Assembly: GCA_028023455.1 (NCBI GenBank)
Contig: JAQFVV010006311.1
Coordinates: 3,877,490 to 3,941,489, forward strand
Reading direction: 5' to 3'
Length of the DNA: 64,000 bases
From: Epiperipatus broadwayi
Taxonomy: Eukaryota; Onychophora; Udeonychophora; Euonychophora; Peripatidae
A program made the translations under genes and the position numbers. The notes beneath the pieces are model-generated. The model saw only the letters and a list, made by a program, of their open reading frames with translations. It did not search any database and was not told the DNA's origin. Of the stretch, positions 53,101-63,250 are shown piece by piece. How positions within the stretch are numbered: position 1 is the stretch's first letter; each line of letters opens with the position of its first letter.

Positions 53101-54768
53101 AATAGTACAGAAATATTTTTATTTTTCAAGAATATCTGCATGATTTTACAGACAAAGAGAATGATATCTCTGAAACTCAATTTTACACACAAGGAGAATG
53201 GTATCTCTGAAACTCAAAGCCCATAGACCAATATCAAATACTATCACTTTAGTAAATTCCATTGTAACTTCATTATGTCTACAAAATCTCACACTGAATT
53301 TGGTGCCTATCATAACATTTTATGTTCTAACTAAAGAATTAATATCAGGAAAGAAGAGCGCATTCTTATATTTAGAAAACCATCTAGTGATTATCTATTT
53401 TTATACTTAAGTTAGAAAAAATATTATATTTAATAAAATATTTTTATAACTTAAAAAATGTAAGCTTAAAAGAAAATATATTGAAAAATATAATATTATT
53501 TTTCATATCATTATAATCAGCATTTGCAGATTGTGGTTCCCTTTAAAATATAAAAATATGGGAGACTGAAAAACTTTCTGTCAAGTAAGATTTCAAACAT
53601 AGACTGATATATCAATTTAAGGAAATTTAAGCCATATATTCGAATTTGTCAATTCAAAAATTGTAGTTATACAATTTTGTATATAAAAATATTGGAATAA
53701 ACTTTATTAGTATTTATTAAAAATACATTTATCAAGTAGACAGTTTTTGAACGATTATAGATGAAAAACCCAAACTTGTTTTTTGATTTTCTAGTTCTAA
53801 GAAACTGTGGAAGAAATTAATTAATTTATAATGTTACAGCAATAGTATTTGCTCTTACAGATATTTAAACAACCAGTTAAATAAAATCAAGAAATTACAA
53901 TTTGGTCCCTTACTCAACACTACTTACTATTCATCAGAAATTTTGGCCAGTTTATTTAAAATCATCGAATTCAACATTATTAAAAAATTACAATCAAATT
54001 CCAAAGGAAAAAAACAAATTCAGAAAATTATTGTAATTGAAATAAATAAAAGTCTTCAGATTTAAAATAAGATATTCTAAATTTACCACAGATATAGGAA
54101 AAACCTTATTTAATAAAGATTTCATTTTTGAAGGTCACATCATTTAAAACATTAACAAAAGTCATTGCTGTAGAAATAAACATTAGCATTTAAGCCATCT
54201 TAATTTTTTTAAAAAGCACAAAATTCCAAAATTTAATTTGTAGGAAGAAAATAAAGTTATTATAATTGACAAATCTACTATAGTTATTCTTATGATAAAG
54301 ACAATATTCTAAAGATAAAAAATATAGATTATTATAATAAAATACCAGTTTATAAAGAGATTTCTTTCCAACAAAAAAACAAACAAACAATCAAAGCATT
54401 GATTTTTGGTTATTGGTTTTATCACGGAACCGAAAAGCCATTTTACAGCCTAATATTATTTTACTTAAAATTGTTAAATTTCAAGACTTTCAAGAAAAAA
54501 TTTGCAGTCTTCAACATTTAGATTCTCATAAAATTAAAGAAATTTGTTTTATACTATAGCATTTATATATATATTTGTAAAAAAAAAAAACAATTATATA
54601 TTTAGAAGTATACAAATATATTTTAGTATTTTACTATAAAAATAATTTTATATTTGTATTTTTTTAAAAAGAAAGTTAAATAATAAATCAGATATATTGA
54701 TATAAAAACAAATTGTTTATTTAGAATATATATATTATTACTTTTAACAGAGCTAAATGATAACTTAC
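53101..54768. other. Intronic AT-rich stretch
   Basis: A 33-bp direct duplication (GAGAATG.TATCTCTGAAACTCAA at about 53158 and 53196) is the only structure noted. Confidence 0.45.
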
Positions 54769-54804
54769 TTTCGTTTTCGGAGTCTGATAGGTAAATGCTA
54801 TTTC
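54769..54804 (-). CDS. Candidate 36-nt juxtamembrane exon of the pseudokinase gene
   Basis: The exon is preceded by a T-rich tract ending in AATAG and followed by a strong GTAAGT donor. It is exactly 36 nt, so it keeps phase 0 and joins in frame to the exon at 49497. The product EIAFTYQTPKTK is basic and unstructured-looking, as expected between a membrane segment and a tyrosine-kinase domain. A second frame is also open (SIYLSDSENE), but it does not match the phase of the next exon. Such a short exon could be a chance splice-site pair, so support is only moderate. Confidence 0.4.
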
Positions 54805-55675
54805 CTATTAAAAAAAAAATCAAGACTTGAAAAAGGCACTTTTAAAAATATTTTTTTCAACTTATATTATAATTACAATTAAATTTTCCCTATTAGCATA
54901 TTAAATGGTACTATTTTGCTTAGAATTTAATGTACACTATAAAAAAATATTGTTGTTGCTTGTGTAAGATAATGACTTTGCTTTATTTATTATGGCTGCT
55001 ATTATTTCTTTTAAATAATATCATTACCAAAAGTAAACATAAAACAAAAGCACTTCCAAATTATAAATATCTGTTTAAAACAAATTGTTTACATTATAGT
55101 TATAAATTTAAAATGCAAATTCTCATAATTTAATAACTCTATGAATAAACAGTTGGTTTTTAAAGAGAATGATAAGAAAACTTAATAATATTTATGGAGT
55201 AATAAATCCCAAATATACTTACCATATTAATAATTCACAATTCAGACTATCTAGAGACATTTTAAATGGTAAATAATATCCTTTTTATGTTAATACTAAT
55301 TCATTAATCAGATAAAATTGGATCACTTTTATCGGAACTTTTAAATTTCAAAATTAAATCGATTGATTATGATATATAAATATAAGATTCTGACAATTGT
55401 TTGTATAAGGATTTTTTGTGTTTCAAACCTCCATCTCATCTAGTGATCAAAGTTTTATTACATAATATACATATATAGTTAGTAAAAGAAATTTAGGATG
55501 TTTTTTGCAGGTTGAATTACATATACAATGAGAGGGACATCTGGGACCTTTTTTATGAAATGATATTTATTTTTTAACGGATCTATAACAAGCTTTAAAG
55601 AGACGAATTGCTTATCTGGAAAATTTGATTGATGCACGCCCATACTATATCTCTCCTCTCTCTCACACACACACC

Positions 55676-55829
55676 TATATATAAAACATATTTTGCGGGT
55701 TCATCCATGTTAAAAAATTTAAATATTGATATACCGACGTTTCGACTTGATCACACAAGTCGAAACGTCGGTATATCGATATTTACATTTTTTAACACAG
55801 ATGAACCCGCAAAATATGTCTTTTATATA
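55676..55829. repeat. PLE terminus dimer (154-bp palindrome)
   Basis: Two PLE ends are joined in inverted orientation around CGACTTGATCACACAAGTCG. Outward they read GAAACGTCGGTAT..CGATATT, then AACA..GATGAACCCGCAAAATATG, the same end as at 42.5-42.6 kb. No coding part is left. TA-rich sequence lies on both sides. Confidence 0.88.
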
Positions 55830-56187
55830 TGCAACCCGTGAAAATCTTGGTATCAACATATATATGTATAAATATTGTTTATTATTATTTTAGGAGGCTG
55901 CAGAAAGGAGTTTGCTATTAACTGAAAGGAGACCCTTTGATTCCTCTTGGAGGCCTTAAAGGAACCGAGCAGGGCAAATTTCTAATGTCCACTCCATACG
56001 TTCTTGTCGTTGCAGCTGTTATTACTATATGTTTATTCATATAGTATACGAACATGGATGGGCTGCTCACCAACACGCATTAGCCAGCGTGGTGAGTTTA
56101 TTGGCTTTTTACCTCTGAGTTTAAGATCAAGAAACACCATGGTCTCTCTTCTCAGTGCCTGATAAGGCAGAATGAATGTTTGTGTAA

Positions 56188-58701
56188 ATGATAAAGATTT
56201 TTCCCAATTATACAATTATGACAGACAAAAATAAAGCATGGCCCTTAATCCCAGGAGGCTGTAAAGTCACCAACCAAGGCAGCGGTTGGTGGCCGAAGGC
56301 AGAGGGTGCTAAAAATATCCTGGAGGTGGACCCAGGCTGCCATTTGATGACGACTTTTTATTTAGGTACTTACAACTGCAGATCACTTTCAAGTGAAGGA
56401 AGATTGCAAGAATTAGAAGAAGAACTCTCTTATATTAAATGGGATATTATTGGACTTTGTGAAGTTAGAAGAAAAGGTGAAGAGACAATTGATTTAAAAA
56501 GTGGACATATGCTCTATTATAAAGGCACAAATATTGGAAATACAAGTGGAGTAGGATTCATTATAAATAAAAAGTGGAAGAACAATATTGTGGAGATTGA
56601 TGGTGTATCAGACAGAGTGGCAAAATTAGTTATACAACTTAATAGCAGATATCAAATGCAGATAATTCAGGTTTATGCCCCAACAAGTTCTCACAGTGAT
56701 GAAGTAGTAGAAGATTTTTATATGGATGTACAAAAGGCTTTTGATCAGAGTAAACAACATTTTAAAATTGTTATGGGAGATTTTAATGCTAGAATTGGTA
56801 AACAAATGAAAGATGAAAGTGTTGTAGGTAATTTTGGTTATGGTAATAGAAATGAGAGAGGACATAGACTTGTGGAGTTTGCAGAGAAGGAAAAACTTTA
56901 TATTATGAATTCTTTTTTTGAGAAAAATGTTAGAAGGAAATGGACATGGAAGCATCCAAATGAAGGTACAGCAGAATTGGATTATATTTTGACTAACAGG
57001 AAATACATATTTCAAGATTGTAATGTTCTTAATAAATTTAACACAGGAAGTGATCATCGATTAGTAAGATGTAAGATACATGTTAATGTAAAACTAGAGA
57101 GACAAAAATTATTAAGAAAAACTATATTTACAGTTGATATTCCTAATCTTCAGAAACATTCTAATGAATTTAAATTAGAACTTACAAATCGGTTTCAAGT
57201 ATTAGTAGATTTTGAACATGATTCAGATTTGAATGAAATTAATATGAAAATAACTGATACACTTTTAAAAACTGCAACAAAGATAGCTGGTAGAAAAAAG
57301 CAGAAATTGACTAATAAAATTTCTACTGAGACTAGAGAACTTATGAAGAAAAGAAGGAATATGAAGATATGCAAGAATGATGCATTAAAAAGAATTGAAT
57401 ATCTCGAATTTTGTAAAATGGTGCGGAAAAGAGTTGAAAATGATATAAGAAAATATAACTGTGAACTAGCAAGAAAAGCTGTAGAAGAAAATAAAAGTCT
57501 TAAGAATGTAAAACAACATTTTGGTATTGGTAGGAAATTTATATCTGCAATAAGGAAAAAAGATGGAATTATTACTAAAAAGAGGGATGACATTATGAAA
57601 TGGGTAGAAGATTTTTATCAAGAATTATATAGTAATAAAGAACAAGTACCTCCTATATCTATTACATCTTCCGAATTGCCCAGAATTTTAAATGAAGAAG
57701 TGAGAAATGCAATTAAATGTATGAAAAAAGGAAAGGCTCCAGGTAATGATGGAATTATAATTGATATATTAAAAGAAGCAGGTGACAAAATAGAAACAAT
57801 TTTAGCAAAGTTATATACCAAATGTCTAAATGATAAAGATGTACCGGATGATTGGAAGAATGCAGTAATAATATTAATATTTAAAAAAGGTGATAAAGAA
57901 GATATTAGAAATTACAGACCTATCAGCCTTTTATCAGTTTTATATAAAAATTTTACCAAGATAATTACAACTCGTCTACAGAGAACCTTGGATTTTCACC
58001 AACCAAGAGAACAAGCTGGATTTAAAAGTGGTTTTAGTACAGTAGATCATATTCAAGTATTGAGAGAAGTTATAGAAAGGACAAATGAATATGAGTTGTC
58101 ATTATGTTTTGGATTTGTAGATTATGAAAAGGCATTTGATTCTATAAACATTTCTTCAGTGATTAAAGCATTGGATCATCAAGGTATAGATCCAGGATAT
58201 TGTCATATTTTAAAGAATATTTATAAAAATGCAACAGCAACAATTAGATTACATAATGATACTGGGAAAGTCAACATTGAGAAAGATGTAAGACAAGGTG
58301 ACTCCATATCTCCAAAACTTTTTACAGCAGTGCTGCAAGAAGTATTTTGTGGATTAAAATGGGAAACTAAAGGAGTGAAAGTAAATGGAGATTATTTAAG
58401 TCATTTAGATTTCGCAGATGATGTAGTTGTTTTTGCAAATAATGCTTCCGAGCTGCAGGAAATGTTGCAGGAGTTATCAGATGAAAGTAGGAAAGTAGGA
58501 CTAAAGATAAATGTTAAAAAGACTAAAGTAATGTTTAATCGATTTGCTCAAAATATGAAAATAAAGATTGATTATGATGAATTAGAAGAAGTTAAGAGTT
58601 ACAAATACCTTGGTCAGATTATTAATACAGATGGAAACATAATAGAGGAATTAATCATAGAATTAAACTTGGTTGGAGTGCTTTTGGTAGAAATAACTTG
58701 A
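56188..58701 (+). CDS. RTE LINE ORF: APE endonuclease and reverse transcriptase (frameshifted 3' end)
   Basis: 837 codons; the likely native start is the in-frame Met at 56218 (MTDKNKAW). The endonuclease spans about residues 58-300: TYNCRSLSS, the catalytic Glu in LCEVRR (92), VMGDFNARIG (Asp198, Asn200) and GSDHRLV (Asp289-His290). The reverse transcriptase follows, with KAPGNDGI, NYRPISLLS, EQAGFKSGFST, the A motif FVDYEKAFDSI (Asp645), RQGDSISPKLF and the C motif FADD (Asp744-745), then KYLGQIINTDG. It makes and integrates cDNA by target-primed reverse transcription. The last about 20 residues are out of frame because one base is missing near 58648; the true continuation is the next ORF. 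This protein is what database entries often mislabel as craniofacial development protein 2-like. Confidence 0.93.
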   Translation: MIKIFPNYTIMTDKNKAWPLIPGGCKVTNQGSGWWPKAEGAKNILEVDPGCHLMTTFYLGTYNCRSLSSEGRLQELEEELSYIKWDIIGLCEVRRKGEETIDLKSGHMLYYKGTNIGNTSGVGFIINKKWKNNIVEIDGVSDRVAKLVIQLNSRYQMQIIQVYAPTSSHSDEVVEDFYMDVQKAFDQSKQHFKIVMGDFNARIGKQMKDESVVGNFGYGNRNERGHRLVEFAEKEKLYIMNSFFEKNVRRKWTWKHPNEGTAELDYILTNRKYIFQDCNVLNKFNTGSDHRLVRCKIHVNVKLERQKLLRKTIFTVDIPNLQKHSNEFKLELTNRFQVLVDFEHDSDLNEINMKITDTLLKTATKIAGRKKQKLTNKISTETRELMKKRRNMKICKNDALKRIEYLEFCKMVRKRVENDIRKYNCELARKAVEENKSLKNVKQHFGIGRKFISAIRKKDGIITKKRDDIMKWVEDFYQELYSNKEQVPPISITSSELPRILNEEVRNAIKCMKKGKAPGNDGIIIDILKEAGDKIETILAKLYTKCLNDKDVPDDWKNAVIILIFKKGDKEDIRNYRPISLLSVLYKNFTKIITTRLQRTLDFHQPREQAGFKSGFSTVDHIQVLREVIERTNEYELSLCFGFVDYEKAFDSINISSVIKALDHQGIDPGYCHILKNIYKNATATIRLHNDTGKVNIEKDVRQGDSISPKLFTAVLQEVFCGLKWETKGVKVNGDYLSHLDFADDVVVFANNASELQEMLQELSDESRKVGLKINVKKTKVMFNRFAQNMKIKIDYDELEEVKSYKYLGQIINTDGNIIEELIIELNLVGVLLVEIT

Positions 58702-59174
58702 TATTAAAAGGAAATATGCCTATGTGTTTGAAAAGAAAGGTTTTTAACAAATGTGTTTTACCAGTTCTTACTTATGGATCTGAGACTTGGACACTTAATA
58801 GAAGATCAATACAGAGACTTCAGACCACTCAAAGAAGTATGGAGAGATGTATGTTGGGAGTAACAAGAAGAGATCGAAAACGCAATGTATGGGTAAGAGA
58901 ACAAACAGGTGTTACTGACCTCATTGAAAAAATTAAAAGATTGAAGTGGAGTTGGGCTGGACATATTGCTAGAAGAGATGATAATAGATGGACAATTGAA
59001 ATTTTAAACTGGATTCCAAGAGATTGTAAAAGACCAAGAAGGAGACCACATGTAAGATGGATGGATGAAATAAGAAAATATGTAGGGGTGATGTGGAGAA
59101 GAGAAGCTAAAGATCGGAGAAGATGGATTAAACTTGGAGAGACCTTCATCCTGCAGTGGATTGATAATGGTTGA
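58645..59174 (+). pseudogene. RTE LINE ORF, C-terminal part after frameshift
   Basis: In the frame shifted relative to the main ORF the sequence continues through LGWSAFGRNN and CVLPVLTYGSETWTLNRRS, then CMLGVTRRDRKRN, TGVTDLIEKIKRLKW, WAGHIARRDDNRW and a Trp-Arg-rich end, stopping at 59174. This is the usual RTE C-terminal domain. Apart from the single frameshift it is open, so the copy was recently active. Confidence 0.9.
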
Positions 59175-59197
59175 TAATGATGATGATTATTTTAGGA

Positions 59198-60036
59198 AAA
59201 AGTTTGTGCATATATTTTGAAACTATCTTGATTAAATTTATTCTATGTCTGAAAGAAAAATCTATTTTTCTGTTTATGGTTTTATAATATTGGTATAGCT
59301 TAATAAAATTTCTGCCACATTATTAATTTCATTCTAGCTTTAACTATTTTTAAAGTCTGTAAATGTTTAAAATAATTTGTAAGTTGTAATTGAAATTGAC
59401 TTCAACAGTGTGTGAAAAGTAAAGAAATTTATTATTCATATTGTCTTTTTAATAGCTATTATCTCTACTTTTTTGGTTAATATTCTTATATGACTTTTAA
59501 GCACATTACAATTTTAAAGTACATATTTACTGTTAATCAAAATATAACTGAAATCTTTTGTTTTTAGTTGAATGTTTTCATTATATTTTCTTTTAGTTTT
59601 TTCTTGGGAGAAAAATATATGGTTTATTTTTTTAGAAAATTTCACAAGGCTAAAACATATTATATTTTGGTCTATATATATAAATTCATTTTCAATATTT
59701 TTATCTTTTCAACTTTACTAATTCTACTATTAAAATCTTTCATGGCAATCCTAAAAGGTTGGTGCTGATTAAAAGCATTCTGCATATAAATTTGTTTATG
59801 TAAAAATTTATATTTGATATTTTTATGAAGTTAAATAACAAATTTTAAATCCTGTCTCATATAAACCATTAATGCTGCCCACATTAAAACTTTATTTTTT
59901 TTATTTATAATAAACATTATTAATTCAGTTCAGTCTTGTACTATTATAGTAAAGTGCATCTACTTTTTAAATCGTCTTCTCACTTTTAATCTAACTTTAC
60001 AAGATATGTCAAGAATCCCATTTGTTTAAACTAACT
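59198..60036. other. AT-rich sequence without a supported feature
   Basis: No repeats beyond short A/T runs; no convincing exon on either strand. Confidence 0.5.
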
Positions 60037-61080
60037 GAAACATACAGGCTTATTATATATTTATGTTTATACATGTAATATATAGGGTATATGAGCACAG
60101 ACTTTCACACGCTCCACCACTCTCCACACTATCTCATAACACTGATACACTTGAACACATATATGTTGAGAAGATAAATAATCACCAATATTCATGCTAA
60201 ACCAGCAATCATCAGCTGTTCCAGATTACCATCTCTACACATATATGCTATAAGTTCTCAGATATATATTAAGATAGCCAATCCTCATACTTTAATGGAC
60301 AGGCTTCAATCTACTTCACACTCCAACTCTTCAACCATCCATCCAATTGAAAATCTGATGATGAAATGCTCAAAGGCCACCCTGAGGCCAAGATTCTTGT
60401 CACATGCATGTTGACCTAAGGTCAATCTGACCCCTTATGTACAGGATATAATCCATTTAATACATATACAAGAGATGTGCAGTCATGCTGGTTTAGCATG
60501 AAATATGTATATTGGTGATTATTTATCTTTTCAACATATATGTGTTCAAGTGTATCAGTGTTATGAGATAGTGTGAAGAGTGGTGGGGCATGTGAATGTC
60601 TGTGCTCATATACCCTATATATTACATGTATAAACATAGGTATGTAATAAGCCTGTGTGTTTCAGTTATTATATAGTAGAGATGTCTGCCCAGCCCTTGT
60701 ATATGTATTAAATGGAATATGTCCTGTACATGAGGGGTCAGATTGATCTTAGGTCAACATGGGTGTGACAAGAATCTCAGCCTTGGGGTGGCCTTTGAGC
60801 ATTTCATCATCAGATTTTCAATTGGATGGATGGTTGAAGAGTTGAAGTGTGAAGTAGATTAAAGCCTGTTCATTAAAGTATGAGGATTGGCTATCTTAAT
60901 ATATATCTGAGCACTTATAGCATATATGTGTGGAGATGGTAATCTGGACCAGCTGATGATTGTTGGTTTAGCATGAAATACGTATATTGGTGATAATTTA
61001 TCTTTTCAACATATATGTGTTCAAGTGTATCAGTGATATGAGATAGTGTGGAGAGTGGTGGGGCATGTGAAAGTCTGTGT
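60037..61080. repeat. Nested inverted repeat (foldback element)
   Basis: The left block 60037-60470 can be read as a-b-c. The middle block 60480-60670 is the reverse complement of a-b. The right block 60690-61080 is the reverse complement of b-c. Shared landmarks: GTATATGAGCACAGACTTTC / GTCTGTGCTCATATACCC, ACACATATATGTTGA(A/G)AAG and its complement, CCAATTGAAAATCTGATGATG and its complement, and GGTCAACAT / ATGTTGACC. RNA from this region would fold into alternative long hairpins. An ORF at 60422-60637 is a by-product. Confidence 0.88.
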
Positions 61081-61155
61081 TTAAACTAAGTAATGTAATT
61101 TTCCATAATTTTAAATTGATTTATAATTGTAAACATTCAAATAAAAGACCATTAC

Positions 61156-61210
61156 CAAATGGCAAAATAAATCGAAATCCAGTGACTAAGCGTACATCTG
61201 AAGTCACCAA
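61156..61210 (-). CDS. Possible unassigned exon (LVTSDVRLVTGFRF...)
   Basis: A 55-nt open segment follows AAAAAAGCAG and precedes G|GTAATG. It encodes LVTSDVRLVTGFRFILPFG, which has a beta-strand-rich, protein-like look; the VxTGxRF pattern recalls secreted or ectodomain repeats, but I cannot name the family. It has the orientation and position expected for an upstream ectodomain exon of the pseudokinase gene. It could equally be a chance ORF or part of a repeat. Confidence 0.22.
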
Positions 61211-61214
61211 CTGC

Positions 61215-62725
61215 TTTTTTGTATAAGAAAATATGATGACCATAATTTAGTTTTATCTCTTATTGTTATTAAGATAATGAGTAAATAGACATTTTTTTCA
61301 TAAATCTATGCATCCTGTCTGGAAAACATAAATGATGTCTCTATTGAGAATTAAGAGAGACCATTGTTGTTTGTAATCTTAAATGCAGAGTTAAAATCAA
61401 TATGTTTATTATAATGGATATTAAATATTAGTTAGCAGCCCATCTATATTTGTTTAAATGTAAACCATTATAATTTAATATAGCAATTACCACAGCAATA
61501 ATATATGGAGTAGATGTTTGCAAATGTTTGTGTCTTTTTGAACTCTCAGAGAGAAATCAGTCTAATTTTATTCATTAATAAACACATTTTGCATATAAAT
61601 AAAGTGAAGGAATATTTCAAAATGTAAAGACTTAAGTTTTGAAATATAATATATTTTATTTCTATTATATATTGAAACAGACACATTATTTCACAGATAT
61701 ATTTTTAAAGATTTCTTTCCGTCCCAGTTTAAATAGTTAAAATTAAAAATAAAACTGAGGAGGTTCACTAAAAAAAAATTAAATAAAAAAGCAAGTGACA
61801 GTGAATTAAAATCACTTTTCCAATTGTGCTATATCATCAAATGAAAAAAAGGTAAAATAAAAAAATATATAAAAAGTATTTAATTAATAAATCTTTATCA
61901 TTAATTGATAAATATTCAATTTAAAATATAAAAGATACACTTTATTTTAGAGCTATATGTTTTCAAATTTAAATGTAAAAACACTTAAAGATCTTGCCTG
62001 GGGCTTTCAATCAGTTGTTTTTTAAAAACATGTTGGTAGATGAAAAAATGTAGGAAGCAGAAGAAATAAAAGGAGTAGCTTAATGAGATAAGCCAGTCAC
62101 AGTTACAGTGAGAGTTACAGTACAATCAGTTATTAGGATGATCAAGAGTGAGACCTGTTGAAAATTGTAGTCACTGCTATGCAATTAGTTCCTTTTTGGA
62201 ATTCTAAAATAACCAAGTTGGAAACCACAGTTATCACCAACAGAAAAAAAACTTTTTAGTTACTGGATATCTGAATAATAGAAAAGCACATTATTAATTT
62301 GGAAAAGTCCAGTATGAGTGATTAGAAATCAGTTCTTTCTCTCTCCAAACATGTGAAAATCCCAGGAAAATCATAAATCATGCCCAATTAACAGCAGCAG
62401 TAATTCAGTGTGCCATTCAGCCCAAGTCAACCCCTTCTTGATGTGAAGATTTAAATATCAAGGTAAGAAAAATTTAGAAACATTTATAATATTTAAATAT
62501 ATTATGAAAATGTATTTGTTGAAATAATTAACATATAAAACAAAATACAATTATTTAAATGATTGATTTATCAAAAGAAATGTAAGAAAATAAAGTTTTT
62601 AAAGAATAATGTTTTTAAAAAATAATAATTATACTGATTTTAAGAACTTAAGAATATTGATTTAAAAATAAATGAAAAATATAATAATATGTGAGTTAAA
62701 TCAAAGATGTATTTATATATATGTG
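61215..62725. other. AT-rich sequence, possible weak exons only
   Basis: A 54-nt open segment with splice-like borders (61491-61544, minus; KRHKHLQTSTPYIIAV) and a less AT-biased block at 62.1-62.46 kb followed by AAG|GTAAGA on the plus strand were noted; neither is convincing. Confidence 0.3.
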
Positions 62726-62729
62726 AATA

Positions 62730-63250
62730 CAGGATTTGTAATGCTTCGATAGAAAAATTAAATTGAATATGTTTCTACTTCAAATATAAACAGAGATTAG
62801 ATATGCCTTTATAATACACAGATTAAAAATGCTTCTATATATAAATTAAATTGAATGAATGTGTTTCTACTTCAAATATACACCTGTATCAAAGATGAAT
62901 TAAACAAATCAATAACTCAAATCTACAAACATGAATACGAGAATTAATCTTTTAATATAAATGAATGAATTAAACCTGCATCCATATGCCTGGATTAAAG
63001 ATGAATTAAGGAAATAAATTATTTAAATCTACAAATATGAATTAGAGAATTAATATTTTAATATAAGTGAATGACCTGAATTTAAACCCAGACACCTGAA
63101 TCAATGATGAATGACTTGAATTTATATCCACATACCTGGATCAAAGATAAATGACTTGAATTTATATCTCCATATTGATGAATGACTTGAATTTATATCC
63201 ACATACCTGGATCACAGATAAATGACTGAGATTTACATCCAGATACCACA
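62730..63250. repeat. Minisatellite region (~105-112-bp and ~38-bp units)
   Basis: A unit with TTAAATTGAAT..GTTTCTACTTCAAATATA is duplicated at 62755-62882. Then two ~112-bp units carry ATCTACAAA.ATGAAT and GAATTAAT.TTTTAATATAA (62883-63100), followed by at least three ~38-bp units of ATGACTTGAATTTATATC.ACATACCTGGATC (63105-63240). Confidence 0.8.

Larger units (their letters stand above)
55896..59185 (+). mobile_element. Young RTE-clade LINE, near-complete
   Basis: A 3290-bp element flanked by the perfect 12-bp target duplication ATTATTTTAGGA (55884-55895 and 59186-59197). It has a 5' UTR of about 300 bp, one long ORF broken by a single frameshift, and a 3' end made of TGATAA/TGATGA repeats, as is usual for RTE elements. 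Its target duplication and long open frame contrast with the three decayed fragments of the same family at 32.5, 48.7 and 52.3 kb. Confidence 0.93.

Noticed and set aside
55223-55250. 28-nt minus-strand segment with strong GTAAGT donor upstream of the juxtamembrane exon
   Set aside because: Stops in two frames, and the remaining frame gives a phase incompatible with the next exon.
60422-60637. 71-codon minus-strand ORF with HSHAPPLFTLSHN
   Set aside because: Lies wholly inside the nested foldback repeat; no homology recognised.
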